Source of the DNA: Sandaracinaceae bacterium
GTDB taxonomy: Bacteria > Myxococcota_A > Polyangia > Polyangiales > Houyiibacteriaceae
Direction: 5' to 3'
Assembly: GCA_016706685.1 (NCBI GenBank)
Contig: JADJJE010000018.1
Location: 131,153-195,152, forward strand
DNA: 64,000 nucleotides
Shown: positions 52,290 to 61,301 of the stretch, one piece after another
Layout: every line of letters starts with the position of its first letter
How positions within the stretch are numbered: position 1 is the first letter of the stretch
The notes under the pieces: model-generated
The model's input: the letters and a program-made list of their open reading frames with translations, nothing else
Told to the model about the DNA's origin: nothing
Database searches by the model: none
Translations under genes and position numbers: made by a program

Positions 52290-53267
52290 ATGCCACCCAG
52301 CGCCCCGACGCCGCAGCCGCTGCCGGCGCCCTTCGACCGGCGCGTGCAGCTGTTCACGGGCAAGGGCGGCGTGGGCAAGACCAGCCTGGTGCTGGGGTTG
52401 GCGCTCGAGGCGGCGCGGCGGGGGCATCGCCCGCTGATCGTGGAGCTGGGCCACCGCGCGAGCGTGCCGGAGCTGCTGGGGCAGGGCGCTGGGCCCGCCG
52501 TGGGCTACACGCCGGTGGAGCTGGTCCCGGGTGTGTTCGCCATGAACATGTCGCTCGACGACGCGCTCGAGGACTACATCACGGCGCAGGTGCGCGTGCG
52601 GCGGGTGGCGCGCGCCATCACGCAGAGCCAGAGCCTGCGGCGCTTCTTCCACGCGGCGCCCGCCGTGAACGAGGTGGTGACGCTGGCTCGTCTCAGCCGC
52701 CTGGCGGAGCCCGCGCCGGGCGCGCGCGGGAGCTTCAGCCCCATCCTGGTGGACCTCGACGCCACGGGGCACGCGCTCATGTTCCTCGAGCTGCCGCGCG
52801 TGTTCGAGGGGCTGGCCCAGAGCGGGCCGCTGCACACGCTGCTGGCGGGCTTCTCGAAGCTGCTGCGCGACGAGCGCACCACCGTGCTGCACCTGGTCAC
52901 GCTGCCGCTCGAGCTGCCGGCGCACGAGACCCGCGACCTGTACGTGCAGCTGCGCGGGGACGCGGCGAGCGGTTCGCCAGCGCGCGTTCCGCTCGGCGCG
53001 TTGATCGTGAACGGTGTGCCGCAGGCGCCGCTGACCGACGCCGAGGTGGCGCGCTTGCCGGAGCTCGCGGAGCGGGCGCCCGAAGCCCAGAAAGACATCG
53101 CCCTTGCGCAGCGCGTGCAGCGGGCCGCGGCCGACGCGGGGCGCACGGAGGCGTGGCTGCGTGAGCGTGTCCCGCTGGTGACCAAGCGCTTGCCGCGCGT
53201 GACGGGGGCCCTGGGCCTCACGGAGCTCCAGCGCTTGGGCGCGGCGCTCCTGGAGGCCTCGCGATGA
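52290..53267 (+). CDS. ArsA/Get3-like ATPase, subunit 1
   Basis: A 325-residue SIMIBI-class ATPase with deviant Walker A FTGKGGVGKTSL (residues about 22-33, including the signature Lys), a switch II-like DLDATGHALMFLELP and a C-terminal helical region. Resembles bacterial ArsA-family proteins, of which paired genes in mycobacteria (Get3-like A and B) are the best known. It has no second ATPase half and no Cys cluster, so it is not a classical arsenite pump ATPase. Overlaps the second ATPase by 4 nt (ATGA). Role inferred: cofactor or protein targeting by a heteromeric pair. Confidence 0.88.
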   Translation: MPPSAPTPQPLPAPFDRRVQLFTGKGGVGKTSLVLGLALEAARRGHRPLIVELGHRASVPELLGQGAGPAVGYTPVELVPGVFAMNMSLDDALEDYITAQVRVRRVARAITQSQSLRRFFHAAPAVNEVVTLARLSRLAEPAPGARGSFSPILVDLDATGHALMFLELPRVFEGLAQSGPLHTLLAGFSKLLRDERTTVLHLVTLPLELPAHETRDLYVQLRGDAASGSPARVPLGALIVNGVPQAPLTDAEVARLPELAERAPEAQKDIALAQRVQRAAADAGRTEAWLRERVPLVTKRLPRVTGALGLTELQRLGAALLEASR

Positions 53268-54496
53268 GCACGGAGTCTGCCGCGCTGGACGAGCTGCTGC
53301 GCACGCGCCGGCTGATCATCTGCGTGGGCCCCGGCGGCGTGGGCAAGACCACCAGCTCGGCCGCCATGGCGCTGCGGGCCGCGCGCATGGGGCGGCGCGC
53401 CCTGGTGCTGACCATCGACCCGGCGAAGCGGCTGGCCGACGCGCTGGGCCTCGATGGGCTCGACGACGAGGTGCGCCGCGTGCCCGGGGTGGACGCGCTG
53501 CCGCCGCTCACGCCAGGCGTGGCCCCCGCGCCGCTGGACGCGGCCATGCTGGACACCAAGGCCAGCTACGACGCGCTGCTCACGCGCATCACCGACGCGG
53601 CGTCGCGCGAGCGCATCTTCGGCAACCGCGCGTATCAGGCCTTCTCGCGCACCATGGCGCGCTCGCACGCCTACGTGGCGATGGAGCGGCTGCTGCACGT
53701 GGTGGAGGAGGGGCGCTGGGACCTGATCGTGCTGGACACGCCGCCCACGCGCAGCGCACTCGACATCCTGGACGCGCCCGAGCGGCTGGTGCGCTTCCTG
53801 GACGAGCGCGTGGTGCAGTGGTTCTTGCGCGGGACCGGCAGCGAAGGTGCGGCCATGCCCACGGATGCCGCCGAAGACGCCGACGAAGGCGGAGCCCGCG
53901 GCCTCGGCGGGCGCGCCGCGCTCAAGCTGCTGGGCGTGCTGGTGGGCGCCGAGGTGGTGGCCGAGCTGGTGTCGTTCTTCTCCGTGCTGGCGCACCTGCG
54001 GCAGGGCTTCCGCGACCGCGCCGCGCGCACGGCCGCGCTGCTCACCAGCCCGAGCACGGCGTTCGTGCTCACGGCGGCGCCCATGCCCAGCGGCCTCGCC
54101 GACGCGGGCAACCTGCTCGAGGGGCTCATGGAGCGCCGCGTGCCGCTGGCGCTGCTGCTCTTCAACCGCGCGTTCACCACCGAGCCGGGCGCTGACGCCG
54201 GGCTCGGGGGCGCCACCGGGCCCGCGTTCGACCAGCAGCCGCTCGCGCCCGCCCGCGCGCTGCCGCCCACGGACCTGGGGCCCGTGCTGGACCAGCTGGC
54301 GGCCCGCCTGGGCGAGGTGCGCCGCGCCGCCCACGCCGACAACCTGGCCGACCTCGCGCGCATGCGGGCGTTCCACGCCACGGCACCGAAGGGCACCGCC
54401 GCGCTGATGCTGCCGCGCGCCACGCGCGAGATCCACGACGTGGCCGACCTCGGCGAGCTGCTGGCCCACCCCCGCCCGCTGTCGGCTGGCCTCTGA
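53264..54496 (+). CDS. ArsA/Get3-like ATPase, subunit 2
   Basis: A 410-residue partner of the previous ATPase: Walker A CVGPGGVGKTTSSAAMALRA, TIDPAKRLADALGL (family motif of the ArsA-like B subunit), LIVLDTPPTRSALDILDAPE (switch II) and a long helical C-terminal domain with Ala/Arg-rich stretches. The signature Lys of the deviant P-loop (GKGGVGKT) is replaced by Pro here, while the catalytic Walker Lys is present. Coupled to the first subunit by ATGA. The zinc transporter gene follows 55 nt downstream. Confidence 0.9.
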   Translation: MSTESAALDELLRTRRLIICVGPGGVGKTTSSAAMALRAARMGRRALVLTIDPAKRLADALGLDGLDDEVRRVPGVDALPPLTPGVAPAPLDAAMLDTKASYDALLTRITDAASRERIFGNRAYQAFSRTMARSHAYVAMERLLHVVEEGRWDLIVLDTPPTRSALDILDAPERLVRFLDERVVQWFLRGTGSEGAAMPTDAAEDADEGGARGLGGRAALKLLGVLVGAEVVAELVSFFSVLAHLRQGFRDRAARTAALLTSPSTAFVLTAAPMPSGLADAGNLLEGLMERRVPLALLLFNRAFTTEPGADAGLGGATGPAFDQQPLAPARALPPTDLGPVLDQLAARLGEVRRAAHADNLADLARMRAFHATAPKGTAALMLPRATREIHDVADLGELLAHPRPLSAGL

Positions 54497-54551
54497 GCAG
54501 CGCTAGGGTGTGTTGCCTTACCGTTCACGGACGCTTCCCCTCGCGCGCGCC

Positions 54552-55679
54552 ATGGTGTCCAATCCGTCGATGCGCCCTGCACGCGTCCGCAATTGTCCCT
54601 GGTCACGGCTAGCCCTGCTGGTCCTGACCCTCGGCCTGGTCCCCAGCGTGCTGCCCGCATGCGGGAGCACCGCCACGGAGTCCACGCGCCCCAAGGTGGC
54701 GGTCTCCATCTTCCCGCTCTACGACATCGCCCGCCGCGTGGCGGGTGACCAGCTGGAGGTGGTGCTGGTGCTGCCCGTGGGGCGCTCGGAGCACTCCTAC
54801 CGGCCCACGCCACGCGAGATCGCCCGCCTGTCCGGCACGCGCCTAGCGGTGGGGGTGGGCCTGCAGATGGACACCTGGCTGACCCAGGTGGTGCGCAACG
54901 CCTCGGACACCGAGGTGGAGGTGCTGGAGCTGGCCCCGCAGCTGCGGCCCCGCCACATGAGCGCCCGTGAGGTGGGCATCAACGAGGTGCACGACGACCA
55001 CGACGCCGACGGCGACCACCACGAGGAGGCGGACGGCGGGGCGGCGCACCACGACGAGGGCCACGAGGGCGAAGGGCACGACGGCGAAGCCCACGAGGAC
55101 GCGGACCACCACGACGACGAGGGCCCCGCCACCGCCGAGGCTCACGAGGAGCACCACGAGCACCAGCACGGCGGGTTGGACCCGCACTTCTGGCTGGATC
55201 CGGTGCGCATGATCGACGCCGTGGACCTGCTGGTGACGGCCTTCACGCGCCTCGAGCCCGCCGGCGCCGAGGGGTTCCGGTCGCGCGGCGAAGACGTGAA
55301 GCGCGCGCTGCGGGCCCTGGACGAGCGCCTGCGCACGGAGCGCGCCACGTTCACGCGCAACACCATCATCACGTTCCACGGCTCGTTCGGGTACTTCGCC
55401 GAGCGCTACGATCTGCGCATCGCCGCGGTGGTGGAGCCCTCGCCCGGGCGTGAGCCCACGGCGCGCTATCTGACCGAGGTGCTGGCGGTCATCGCCGAGA
55501 CGCACCCTGCCGCGCTCTTCAGCGAGCCGCAGCTGGACCCACGGCCGGCGCAGGTCATCGCGCACGACGCCCGGCTGCCGCTCTTCGAGCTGGACCCGGT
55601 GGGAGGCACCACCGGGGTAGAGACCTACGAGACGCTGCTGCTGCACAATGGGTCGGTCCTCGCCCGAGCCCTGCGATGA
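54552..55679 (+). CDS. znuA: Zinc ABC transporter substrate-binding lipoprotein
   Basis: A 375-residue cluster A-I binding protein. Signal peptide with lipobox VLPAC follows a basic N-terminus; an alternative ATG is at 54570. After KVAVSIFPLYDIARRV and a first His in VGRSEHSYRPTP, a long His/Asp-rich loop follows (many HDE and HHDDE repeats, residues about 150-215), a mark of zinc- (or nickel-) specific ZnuA proteins. A later His in GLDPHFWLDPVRM and in ITFHGSFGYFAERYDL complete the metal site. Coupled to the ATPase gene by ATGA. Confidence 0.93.
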   Translation: MVSNPSMRPARVRNCPWSRLALLVLTLGLVPSVLPACGSTATESTRPKVAVSIFPLYDIARRVAGDQLEVVLVLPVGRSEHSYRPTPREIARLSGTRLAVGVGLQMDTWLTQVVRNASDTEVEVLELAPQLRPRHMSAREVGINEVHDDHDADGDHHEEADGGAAHHDEGHEGEGHDGEAHEDADHHDDEGPATAEAHEEHHEHQHGGLDPHFWLDPVRMIDAVDLLVTAFTRLEPAGAEGFRSRGEDVKRALRALDERLRTERATFTRNTIITFHGSFGYFAERYDLRIAAVVEPSPGREPTARYLTEVLAVIAETHPAALFSEPQLDPRPAQVIAHDARLPLFELDPVGGTTGVETYETLLLHNGSVLARALR

Positions 55680-57241
55680 GCCTCTCGCGCCTCTCCCTCA
55701 GCAGCTTCACCCAGCCCGACCGCACGCAGCAGCGCTGCGTGTTCGAGGTGGAGCACGTGTCGAAGCGCTACGGCGAGCTGCAGGTGCTGGACGACGTGTC
55801 GTTCTGGATCCCGGAGGGCGAGTTCCTGTGCCTGTGCGGGCCCAACGGCGCCGGCAAGAGCACGCTGCTCAAGGTCATCTTGGGCCTCGAGCGCCCCGAC
55901 GCGGGCGAGGTGCGCATCGGGCTGCCCGAGCACGTGACCAAGCGGGCCACCAGCCACGACGTGGGCTACGTGCCTCAGCACAAGGCCTTCCACCGCGACT
56001 TCCCGGCCCGCGTGGAGGACCTGATCGTGGCCAACTACCGGGGCCGCTGGCCCTATCGCATCCGTGAGAACGAGCGCGCCGCGGCCGACGCGGCGCTCGC
56101 CCGCGTGGGTGGGCAGCACCTCTGGGGCAAGGAGATCTCGGGCTTGTCGGGCGGCCAGATGCAGCGGGTGTTCCTGGCGCGCGCGCTGGTCACCAACCCC
56201 ACGCTGCTCATCCTGGACGAGCCCACCGCGGGCGTGGACGTGCGCGGCCGCGAGGAGTTCGTGGAGGTGCTCTTCGAGATCAGCAAGAGCGAGACGCTGG
56301 CCGCCATCCTGGTCACGCACCACATGAGCGAGATCGCCCGCACCGCGGAGCGCGTGCTCTACCTGGACCACCGCGTGGTGGCCTGGGGGCTGCCCGACGA
56401 GCTGCTGGGCCGCACGGACCTCGCCGCCATCAGCGACCCGGGGGTGCGCAGCACGCGCTGGGATCCGGAGCCCCATGACGCCGGCCAAGGAGGGCGCATG
56501 AACTGGCTGCTCGAGCCGCTGGCGCAGGGCTTCATGCAGCGCGCCTTCATCGCCGGCATGCTGGTGGGCGGGCTGTGCGCCTGCATCGGCGTGTTCGTGG
56601 TCAAGCGCGGCCTCTCGTTCATCGGTGACGGGCTGGCGCACGCCACCTTCGGAGGCATCGCCCTCGGGCTGTGGCTCGAGCTGGGTGTGCAGGAGGCCGT
56701 GTGGGTGGCGCTGCCGTTCACGGTGCTGGTGTCGCTGGGCATCGCCTACGTGCTGCGCACCGGCAAGCTGGGCGGCGACGTGGCCACCGGAGTGTTCTTC
56801 GCCGTGTCGTTCGCGCTGGGCGTGCTGTTCCTGGGCCTGCGCCCGGTGGACGCGCCCATGGTCAACGTGGAGAGCGTGCTCTTCGGCAGCATCCTGGCCA
56901 TAGGCCACACGGACCTCTACATGGTGGCGGGGGTCGCCGTGGTGGCGGGGCTGCTGCTGGCGGCCACCTGGAGCCGCCTGGCCTACGCCACCTTCGACCC
57001 CGCGCTGGCGCGCCTCTCGGGGGTCCCCGTCGCGGCGCTCGACTACATGCTGCTGGCGCTCACCGCGGTGGTCATCGTGGTGTCGGTCAAGACGGTTGGA
57101 ATCGTGCTCGTCAGCTCCTTCATTGTGATTCCCGCGGCCTCGGCCGGCCTGCTCGCGAGGAGCATCGGCCGCATGACCCTGCTGGCCGTCACCCTGGGGG
57201 TTTCGGCGCCGGGGCGGGCCTCCTCGCCAGCTACCACCTGA
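55676..57241 (+). CDS. znuC: Zinc ABC transporter ATPase joined in frame to its permease (ZnuC-ZnuB)
   Basis: Residues 1 to about 265 are a complete ABC ATPase: Walker A GPNGAGKSTLLK (around 60), the Q-loop in VGYVPQHKAFHRDF, signature LSGGQMQRV, Walker B LLILDEPTAGVD and H-loop VTHHMSE. There is no stop codon before the permease: the frame runs through DPEPHDAGQGG into MNWLLEPLAQGFMQRAFIAG, so a fused product is possible. An AAGGAGG site at 56487-56493, 4 nt before ATG 56498, suggests that the permease is also made separately. The frame ends early at 57241 after a shift near 57200 (see the permease entry). Confidence 0.9.
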   Translation: MSLSRLSLSSFTQPDRTQQRCVFEVEHVSKRYGELQVLDDVSFWIPEGEFLCLCGPNGAGKSTLLKVILGLERPDAGEVRIGLPEHVTKRATSHDVGYVPQHKAFHRDFPARVEDLIVANYRGRWPYRIRENERAAADAALARVGGQHLWGKEISGLSGGQMQRVFLARALVTNPTLLILDEPTAGVDVRGREEFVEVLFEISKSETLAAILVTHHMSEIARTAERVLYLDHRVVAWGLPDELLGRTDLAAISDPGVRSTRWDPEPHDAGQGGRMNWLLEPLAQGFMQRAFIAGMLVGGLCACIGVFVVKRGLSFIGDGLAHATFGGIALGLWLELGVQEAVWVALPFTVLVSLGIAYVLRTGKLGGDVATGVFFAVSFALGVLFLGLRPVDAPMVNVESVLFGSILAIGHTDLYMVAGVAVVAGLLLAATWSRLAYATFDPALARLSGVPVAALDYMLLALTAVVIVVSVKTVGIVLVSSFIVIPAASAGLLARSIGRMTLLAVTLGVSAPGRASSPATT

Positions 57242-57321
57242 ACGTGGCCAGCGGCGCCACCATCATCCTGCTGCTGGGGCTCTGTTTCGCGCTGGCCATG
57301 GGCATTCGCCGCGGCCGGTGA
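56498..57321 (+). CDS. znuB: Zinc ABC transporter permease, frameshifted near the C-terminus
   Basis: About eight hydrophobic helices of the ABC-3 family: MLVGGLCACIGVFVVKRGLS, GDGLAHATFGGIALG, TGVFFAVSFALGVLFLGLRP, VSVKTVGIVLVSSFIVIPAA. The frame must change at a G5 run (57196-57200) to regain the normal end GFGAGAGLLASYHLNVASG and LLLGLCFALAMGIRRGR, stopping at 57321. Six G would restore it. So either one base is lost in the sequence or the last helix is really missing. Has its own ribosome site at 56487-56493 but is also in frame with znuC. Confidence 0.85.
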
Positions 57322-57376
57322 GCTCTCGGGGCCGTCCGGTAACCCGCTCGGCACGTTCCGTGCAAACCTGCGCGTC

Positions 57377-58591
57377 ATGGCCAAGTCCCTCGCCGCGCGC
57401 GCGCGCGAACTACGCATGTCCTCGGAGGTGCCGCCGCCGCGCTTTTTCTTGCTGCTGATGGTCACGTTCACGGTCCTGCTGGGCATGGTGCTGCGGCCCA
57501 TGGCGAGCGAGCTGGTGCTGGCGGCCGTGCTGGCCACGGCGCTCTGGCCGCTGCAGGCCTGGCTGGTGCGCCGGCTCCACACCAAGCGCCACGGCCTGGT
57601 CGCCGGCCTCATCCTGCTGGTGCTGGTGCTGCTCTTGATCGGGCCTCTCTGGGGCCTGGCGGCGCTGGTCATTCGCGACGGCTCGGATGGGCTCCGGTTC
57701 GTGCTGCAGACGCTGCACGGCGAAGGGGTGGCCGCCATGGTCGCGAGCTTGCCCGACAGCGCGCGAGACCTGGTCCAGCTCGGCCTCGAGCAGCTCCCCG
57801 CCACCACCGACGAGCTGATGGCCACGCTCGGCACGAGCGGCAATCAGACGGCCAGGGTGGTGGGCGCCGCGGTGGTCGGGACGGGCTCGTTCTTGTTCCA
57901 CACGGGCCTCATGCTGGTGGCGCTCTACTTCTTCCTCACCCACGGCGAGGAGCTGGTGCATTGGCTCGACAGCATCTCGCCGCTCGGCCGCGGACAGACC
58001 CGTGAGCTGCTCGTCAGCTTCAAGCAGGTGTCGGTCGCGGTCATCGTCTCGTCGCTCGCCACCTCCACGGTGCAGGCGCTCGCCGCGCTGATCGGCTTCC
58101 TGATCGCGCGCGTGCCCAGCCCCATCTTCTTCGTGTCGCTCGCCTTCGTGGCGGCGTTCATCCCGGCCATCGGCGCCGCCACCGTGTCCATGGTGGCCGC
58201 GCTGTTCCTGTTGGTCACCGGGCACCCCTACATGGCGCTGTTCCTCGCCATCTGGAGCGTCTTCGTGGTGGGGCTGGTGGACAACCTCATCAAGCCCATC
58301 CTCATCAAGCGCGGCGTCGAGATCCACGCGGGCGTGGTCTTCTTCGCCCTGCTCGGTGGGCTCGCGGCCTTCGGCCCCATCGGCCTGCTGCTGGGCCCGC
58401 TGGTGGTGGCCATGTTCTTGGCGCTCCTGCGCATGTACCAGCGCGACTACTCGCCGGGCGGCAACGATGAAGAAGACCCAGTGGCCCGGCTGATGCCCGA
58501 GCACGAGCCGGAACCGAAGCCGGAGCCCGAGCCGGAGCCCGAAATCGGCAAGTCCATCATCAGCCCACGGGGGGAGGAGACCTCTGCCTGA
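57377..58591 (+). CDS. AI-2E family transporter (PerM-like)
   Basis: A 404-residue permease. Helices at about 25-42, 45-60, 73-95 (GLVAGLILLVLVLLLIGPLW), then a soluble loop and a block of helices including FHTGLMLVALYFFLTHGEEL, AAFIPAIGAATVSMVAALFL, VFVVGLVDNLIKPILIKRG and IGLLLGPLVVAMFLALLRMY, the standard AI-2E/PerM pattern. The C-terminus adds PEPKPEPEPEPE-like repeats, a probable flexible tail. Some members export autoinducer-2 and others are Na+/H+ antiporters. Same direction as znuB with 55 nt between. Confidence 0.88.
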   Translation: MAKSLAARARELRMSSEVPPPRFFLLLMVTFTVLLGMVLRPMASELVLAAVLATALWPLQAWLVRRLHTKRHGLVAGLILLVLVLLLIGPLWGLAALVIRDGSDGLRFVLQTLHGEGVAAMVASLPDSARDLVQLGLEQLPATTDELMATLGTSGNQTARVVGAAVVGTGSFLFHTGLMLVALYFFLTHGEELVHWLDSISPLGRGQTRELLVSFKQVSVAVIVSSLATSTVQALAALIGFLIARVPSPIFFVSLAFVAAFIPAIGAATVSMVAALFLLVTGHPYMALFLAIWSVFVVGLVDNLIKPILIKRGVEIHAGVVFFALLGGLAAFGPIGLLLGPLVVAMFLALLRMYQRDYSPGGNDEEDPVARLMPEHEPEPKPEPEPEPEIGKSIISPRGEETSA

Positions 58592-58601
58592 GCGCGCCGC
58601 G

Positions 58602-59525
58602 CTACGCGTCCTGGTACGCGGCGTCGTTCGGGTCGTGCTTGGCCACGGCGGCCCGGGCGACGGCGGCGTCCTCCGTGCGGCCCAGCGCCTCGAGCGCGTG
58701 GTAGCGGTGCGCGAGCAGCTGCTTCTCGCTGATCCACCAGAGCGCGCTCGCCGTGAGGCCCGCGTCGGCGGCGGCCAGCCACGCAGCGTGGTCTCCTCTT
58801 GCTCTGGCGATCTCGCAGCGGCCGAGCGCTCGCATGGCGTCGGGCTCCTTCGAGACCTCTGCGGCGGCGTCGAACATGGCCTCGGCCTCGCTGGCGCGAC
58901 CGCCGTGCAGCGCCAGGCGGCCCCGCGCGATGCGCAGCTTGTCGTGCGGCAGCGGGTACTGCGCCAGCATGGGGTCATCGGTGCCCGCGTCGATGCGAGC
59001 GAGCGCGGCGGCCACCTCCACCAAGAAGGGCTCGTCGGCTTCGGTCACCTTCCAGGTGCCCAGGTACTCGATGCCCCACTCGGCGAACGAGCGCAGCAAC
59101 CAGGCGTCCAGCCAGGCCGCGAAGCTGGGGTACCACTCGGTGAGCGGGCCGCCGCCCTCCCGGAAGTCCACCCACACGCGCCCCGCGTGCTCGCCGCGCG
59201 TGAGCAGGAAGTCGAAGTAGCCGCAGCCGTGGTCACTGAGCGGGATGGCGCCCGCGAGATCGTCCGCGCAGGGCTGGCTGTCGAGCGGGTGCAAGAGCCC
59301 ATAGAAAGGGCCGATGCCCGCGCCGGAGGCCTCGCTGATCCACCAGCGGTAGTCGTCCGGGAGCGTGAGCCCGTGTCGCGCCTCGGCCTCGGCCTGCTCC
59401 TCGGGGCTCAGCTGGAAGACCGTCCACTGGTGCATGCTCGCGCCGAAGATCTTGGAGTCGGGGTCGCGGTTGCCCAGCGTGCGGACGCGGCGGTAGAGGT
59501 CGCTCAGCACGGAGGTGTCGGTCAT
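58602..59525 (-). CDS. SMI1/KNR4-family protein with TPR-like C-terminus
   Basis: A 307-residue protein. Residues 30-150 match the SMI1/KNR4 (SUKH) fold: QLSPEEQAEAEARHGLTLPD, DYRWWISEASGAGIGPFYGL, IPLSDHGCGYFDFLL and GGGPLTEWYPSFAAWLDAWL. SUKH proteins often serve as immunity proteins in toxin systems, but a toxin gene is not seen nearby. Residues from about 185 form helical TPR-like repeats (ARGRLALHGGRASEAEAMFD; RYHALEALGRTEDAAVARAA). Divergent from the N-formylglutamate amidohydrolase gene; starts overlap regions closely (ATG 59525). Confidence 0.85.
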   Translation of the reverse strand: MTDTSVLSDLYRRVRTLGNRDPDSKIFGASMHQWTVFQLSPEEQAEAEARHGLTLPDDYRWWISEASGAGIGPFYGLLHPLDSQPCADDLAGAIPLSDHGCGYFDFLLTRGEHAGRVWVDFREGGGPLTEWYPSFAAWLDAWLLRSFAEWGIEYLGTWKVTEADEPFLVEVAAALARIDAGTDDPMLAQYPLPHDKLRIARGRLALHGGRASEAEAMFDAAAEVSKEPDAMRALGRCEIARARGDHAAWLAAADAGLTASALWWISEKQLLAHRYHALEALGRTEDAAVARAAVAKHDPNDAAYQDA

Positions 59526-59571
59526 GGCGCCGCACGATACAGGCTTGCGATGACTCGCCGGAAGGCGCTTG

Positions 59572-60369
59572 ATGGCCCTGATGAACGATCCGCAATCGAC
59601 ACCACCCACAGCGTTGCTGGGGCCGAGCGACCCACCGCCGTTTCGTGTCCTTCGGCCGGAGGGCACGTCGCGCTTCGTGCTGCTGGGAGACCACGCGGGG
59701 CAGGCCGTCCCACACGCGCTGGCCAGGTTGGGGCTCCCTCAGGAGGAGCTGGACCGGCACATCGGCTGGGACATCGGCGTGGCCGGCCTGGCCGAGGCGC
59801 TGTCCGCGCGGCTGGACGCCATCGCCATCCTGCAGACGTACTCGCGCCTGGTGATCGACTGCAACCGGCCGCTCACGGCGCCGGACTCCATCGCCACCGT
59901 GAGCGACGGAACGCGGGTGCCCGCCAACCAGGGGCTCACGGACCAGGCAGCCCAGGCGCGCGCCGCCGAGATCTTCACGCCCTACCACCAGCGCATCACG
60001 CAGGAGCTGGACCGGCGAGATGGACGAGACCCGATCCTGATCGCGCTGCACAGCTTCACCCCCGTGTTCAAGGGGCACATCCGCCCATGGCACGTGGGGG
60101 TGCTCTACCAGCGCGACGCGCGCCTGGCGCACGCCGTGCGCGACGCGCTCATGGGCGAGACCGGCTTGGTGGTGGGCGACAACGAGCCCTACTCGGTGAG
60201 CGACGCCACGGACTACGCCATCCCGGTCTACGGCGAGCGCCGTGGGCTCTTGCACGTGGAGCTCGAGGTGCGGCAAGACCTCATCCTCCACGGCGAGGGC
60301 CAGGACGTCTGGGCGGAGCGCCTCGCGCGTTTGCTCCGGGAGTCTGTGCCCGCCGCGCTGCCGGGGTGA
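59572..60369 (+). CDS. N-formylglutamate amidohydrolase family protein
   Basis: A 265-residue enzyme of the family that hydrolyses N-formyl-L-glutamate in histidine degradation, or related N-acyl amino acids. Motifs: VLLGDHAGQAVP (metal His), HIGWDIGVAGLAEALSARLD, YSRLVIDCNRPLT, IALHSFTPVFKG and LHVELEVRQDLI. The start at ATG 59572 is supported by GAAGG 6 nt upstream. No other histidine-utilisation gene is nearby, so the physiological substrate is uncertain. Confidence 0.9.
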   Translation: MALMNDPQSTPPTALLGPSDPPPFRVLRPEGTSRFVLLGDHAGQAVPHALARLGLPQEELDRHIGWDIGVAGLAEALSARLDAIAILQTYSRLVIDCNRPLTAPDSIATVSDGTRVPANQGLTDQAAQARAAEIFTPYHQRITQELDRRDGRDPILIALHSFTPVFKGHIRPWHVGVLYQRDARLAHAVRDALMGETGLVVGDNEPYSVSDATDYAIPVYGERRGLLHVELEVRQDLILHGEGQDVWAERLARLLRESVPAALPG

Positions 60370-60460
60370 TTCGGGCGTGTAACTTCGTCCGACCTTGCCT
60401 TCCCCTCGTCGAGGCAGCCGCCTATACGAGACTCAACCGCTTCCCCCACGGAGTTCCTTC

Positions 60461-61291
60461 ATGTTGATTCGCCTCGGGTTCGAGATCCGCTATCGCTTCC
60501 CGCAGCCCACGCCCATGTTGGTGACGCTCAACCTGCACGACTCGCGTCGCGCGGACATCGCCATCGCGCAGGAGCTCTTGCTCACGCCGGGCGTGCCGCT
60601 GCACCAGTACCACGATGGCTTCGGCAACATCTGCACGCGCTTCGTGGCGCCGGCGGGCACCATGACGCTGTTCTCCGACGCGGTGGTGCGCGACACGGGG
60701 AACACCGACGACATCGCCCCCGGGGCGCAGCAGGTGCCCGTCCCACAGCTGCCGGACGAGACGCTGGTGTACCTGCTGGGCAGCCGCTACTGCGAGACCG
60801 ACAAGCTGATGGAGCAGGCCTGGAGCCTGTTCGGGAACACCCCGCTCGGCTGGGGCCGCGTGCAGGCCATCTGCGACTACGTGCACCAGCGCATCACCTT
60901 CGGCTACCAGTACGCCAACGCCACCAAGGGCGCGGCGCAGGCGCTCGAAGAGGGGCGCGGGGTGTGCCGTGACTACGCGCACTCGGCCGTCGCGCTGTGC
61001 CGCTGCATGAACATCCCGGCGCGCTACTGCACGGGCTACCTGGGCGACATCGGGGTCCCCTACAGCGACGCGCCCATGGACTTCTCGGCCTGGTTCGAGG
61101 CCTACCTGGACGGGCGCTGGTACACCTTCGACGCGCGCCACAACACGCCGCGCATCGGCCGCGTGCTGGTGGCCCGCGGGCGCGACGCTTCGGACGCCGC
61201 CATCAGCAACACGTTCGGTGTGAACACGCTCGAGTCGTTCGTGGTCTGGTGTGCGGAGACCAACGACTCCACGCTGACGCCGCGCGGCTGA
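60461..61291 (+). CDS. Transglutaminase-like cysteine protease family protein
   Basis: A 276-residue protein with an N-terminal beta-rich domain and a transglutaminase-like core: EEGRGVCRDYAHSAVALCRC (catalytic Cys in GVCRDY), MNIPARYCTGYLGD, and WYTFDARHNTPRIGRV (His and Asp). A conserved SAWFEAYLDGRWYTFDAR precedes the last part. No signal peptide; probably cytosolic. Members hydrolyse or transfer amide bonds; substrate unknown. Converges on the SRPBCC gene with 10 nt between stops. Confidence 0.9.
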   Translation: MLIRLGFEIRYRFPQPTPMLVTLNLHDSRRADIAIAQELLLTPGVPLHQYHDGFGNICTRFVAPAGTMTLFSDAVVRDTGNTDDIAPGAQQVPVPQLPDETLVYLLGSRYCETDKLMEQAWSLFGNTPLGWGRVQAICDYVHQRITFGYQYANATKGAAQALEEGRGVCRDYAHSAVALCRCMNIPARYCTGYLGDIGVPYSDAPMDFSAWFEAYLDGRWYTFDARHNTPRIGRVLVARGRDASDAAISNTFGVNTLESFVVWCAETNDSTLTPRG

Positions 61292-61301
61292 CGCGGCGTG
61301 C

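Noticed and set aside
52290..54496. Classical arsenite pump ATPase ArsA
   Set aside because: No tandem halves, no metal-binding Cys triplet, no arsB nearby; the pair fits the Get3-like A/B type better.
58602..59525. SMI1/KNR4 gene as part of a polymorphic toxin-immunity locus
   Set aside because: No toxin, RHS or secretion gene lies nearby; a second TPR-like domain makes immunity less likely.
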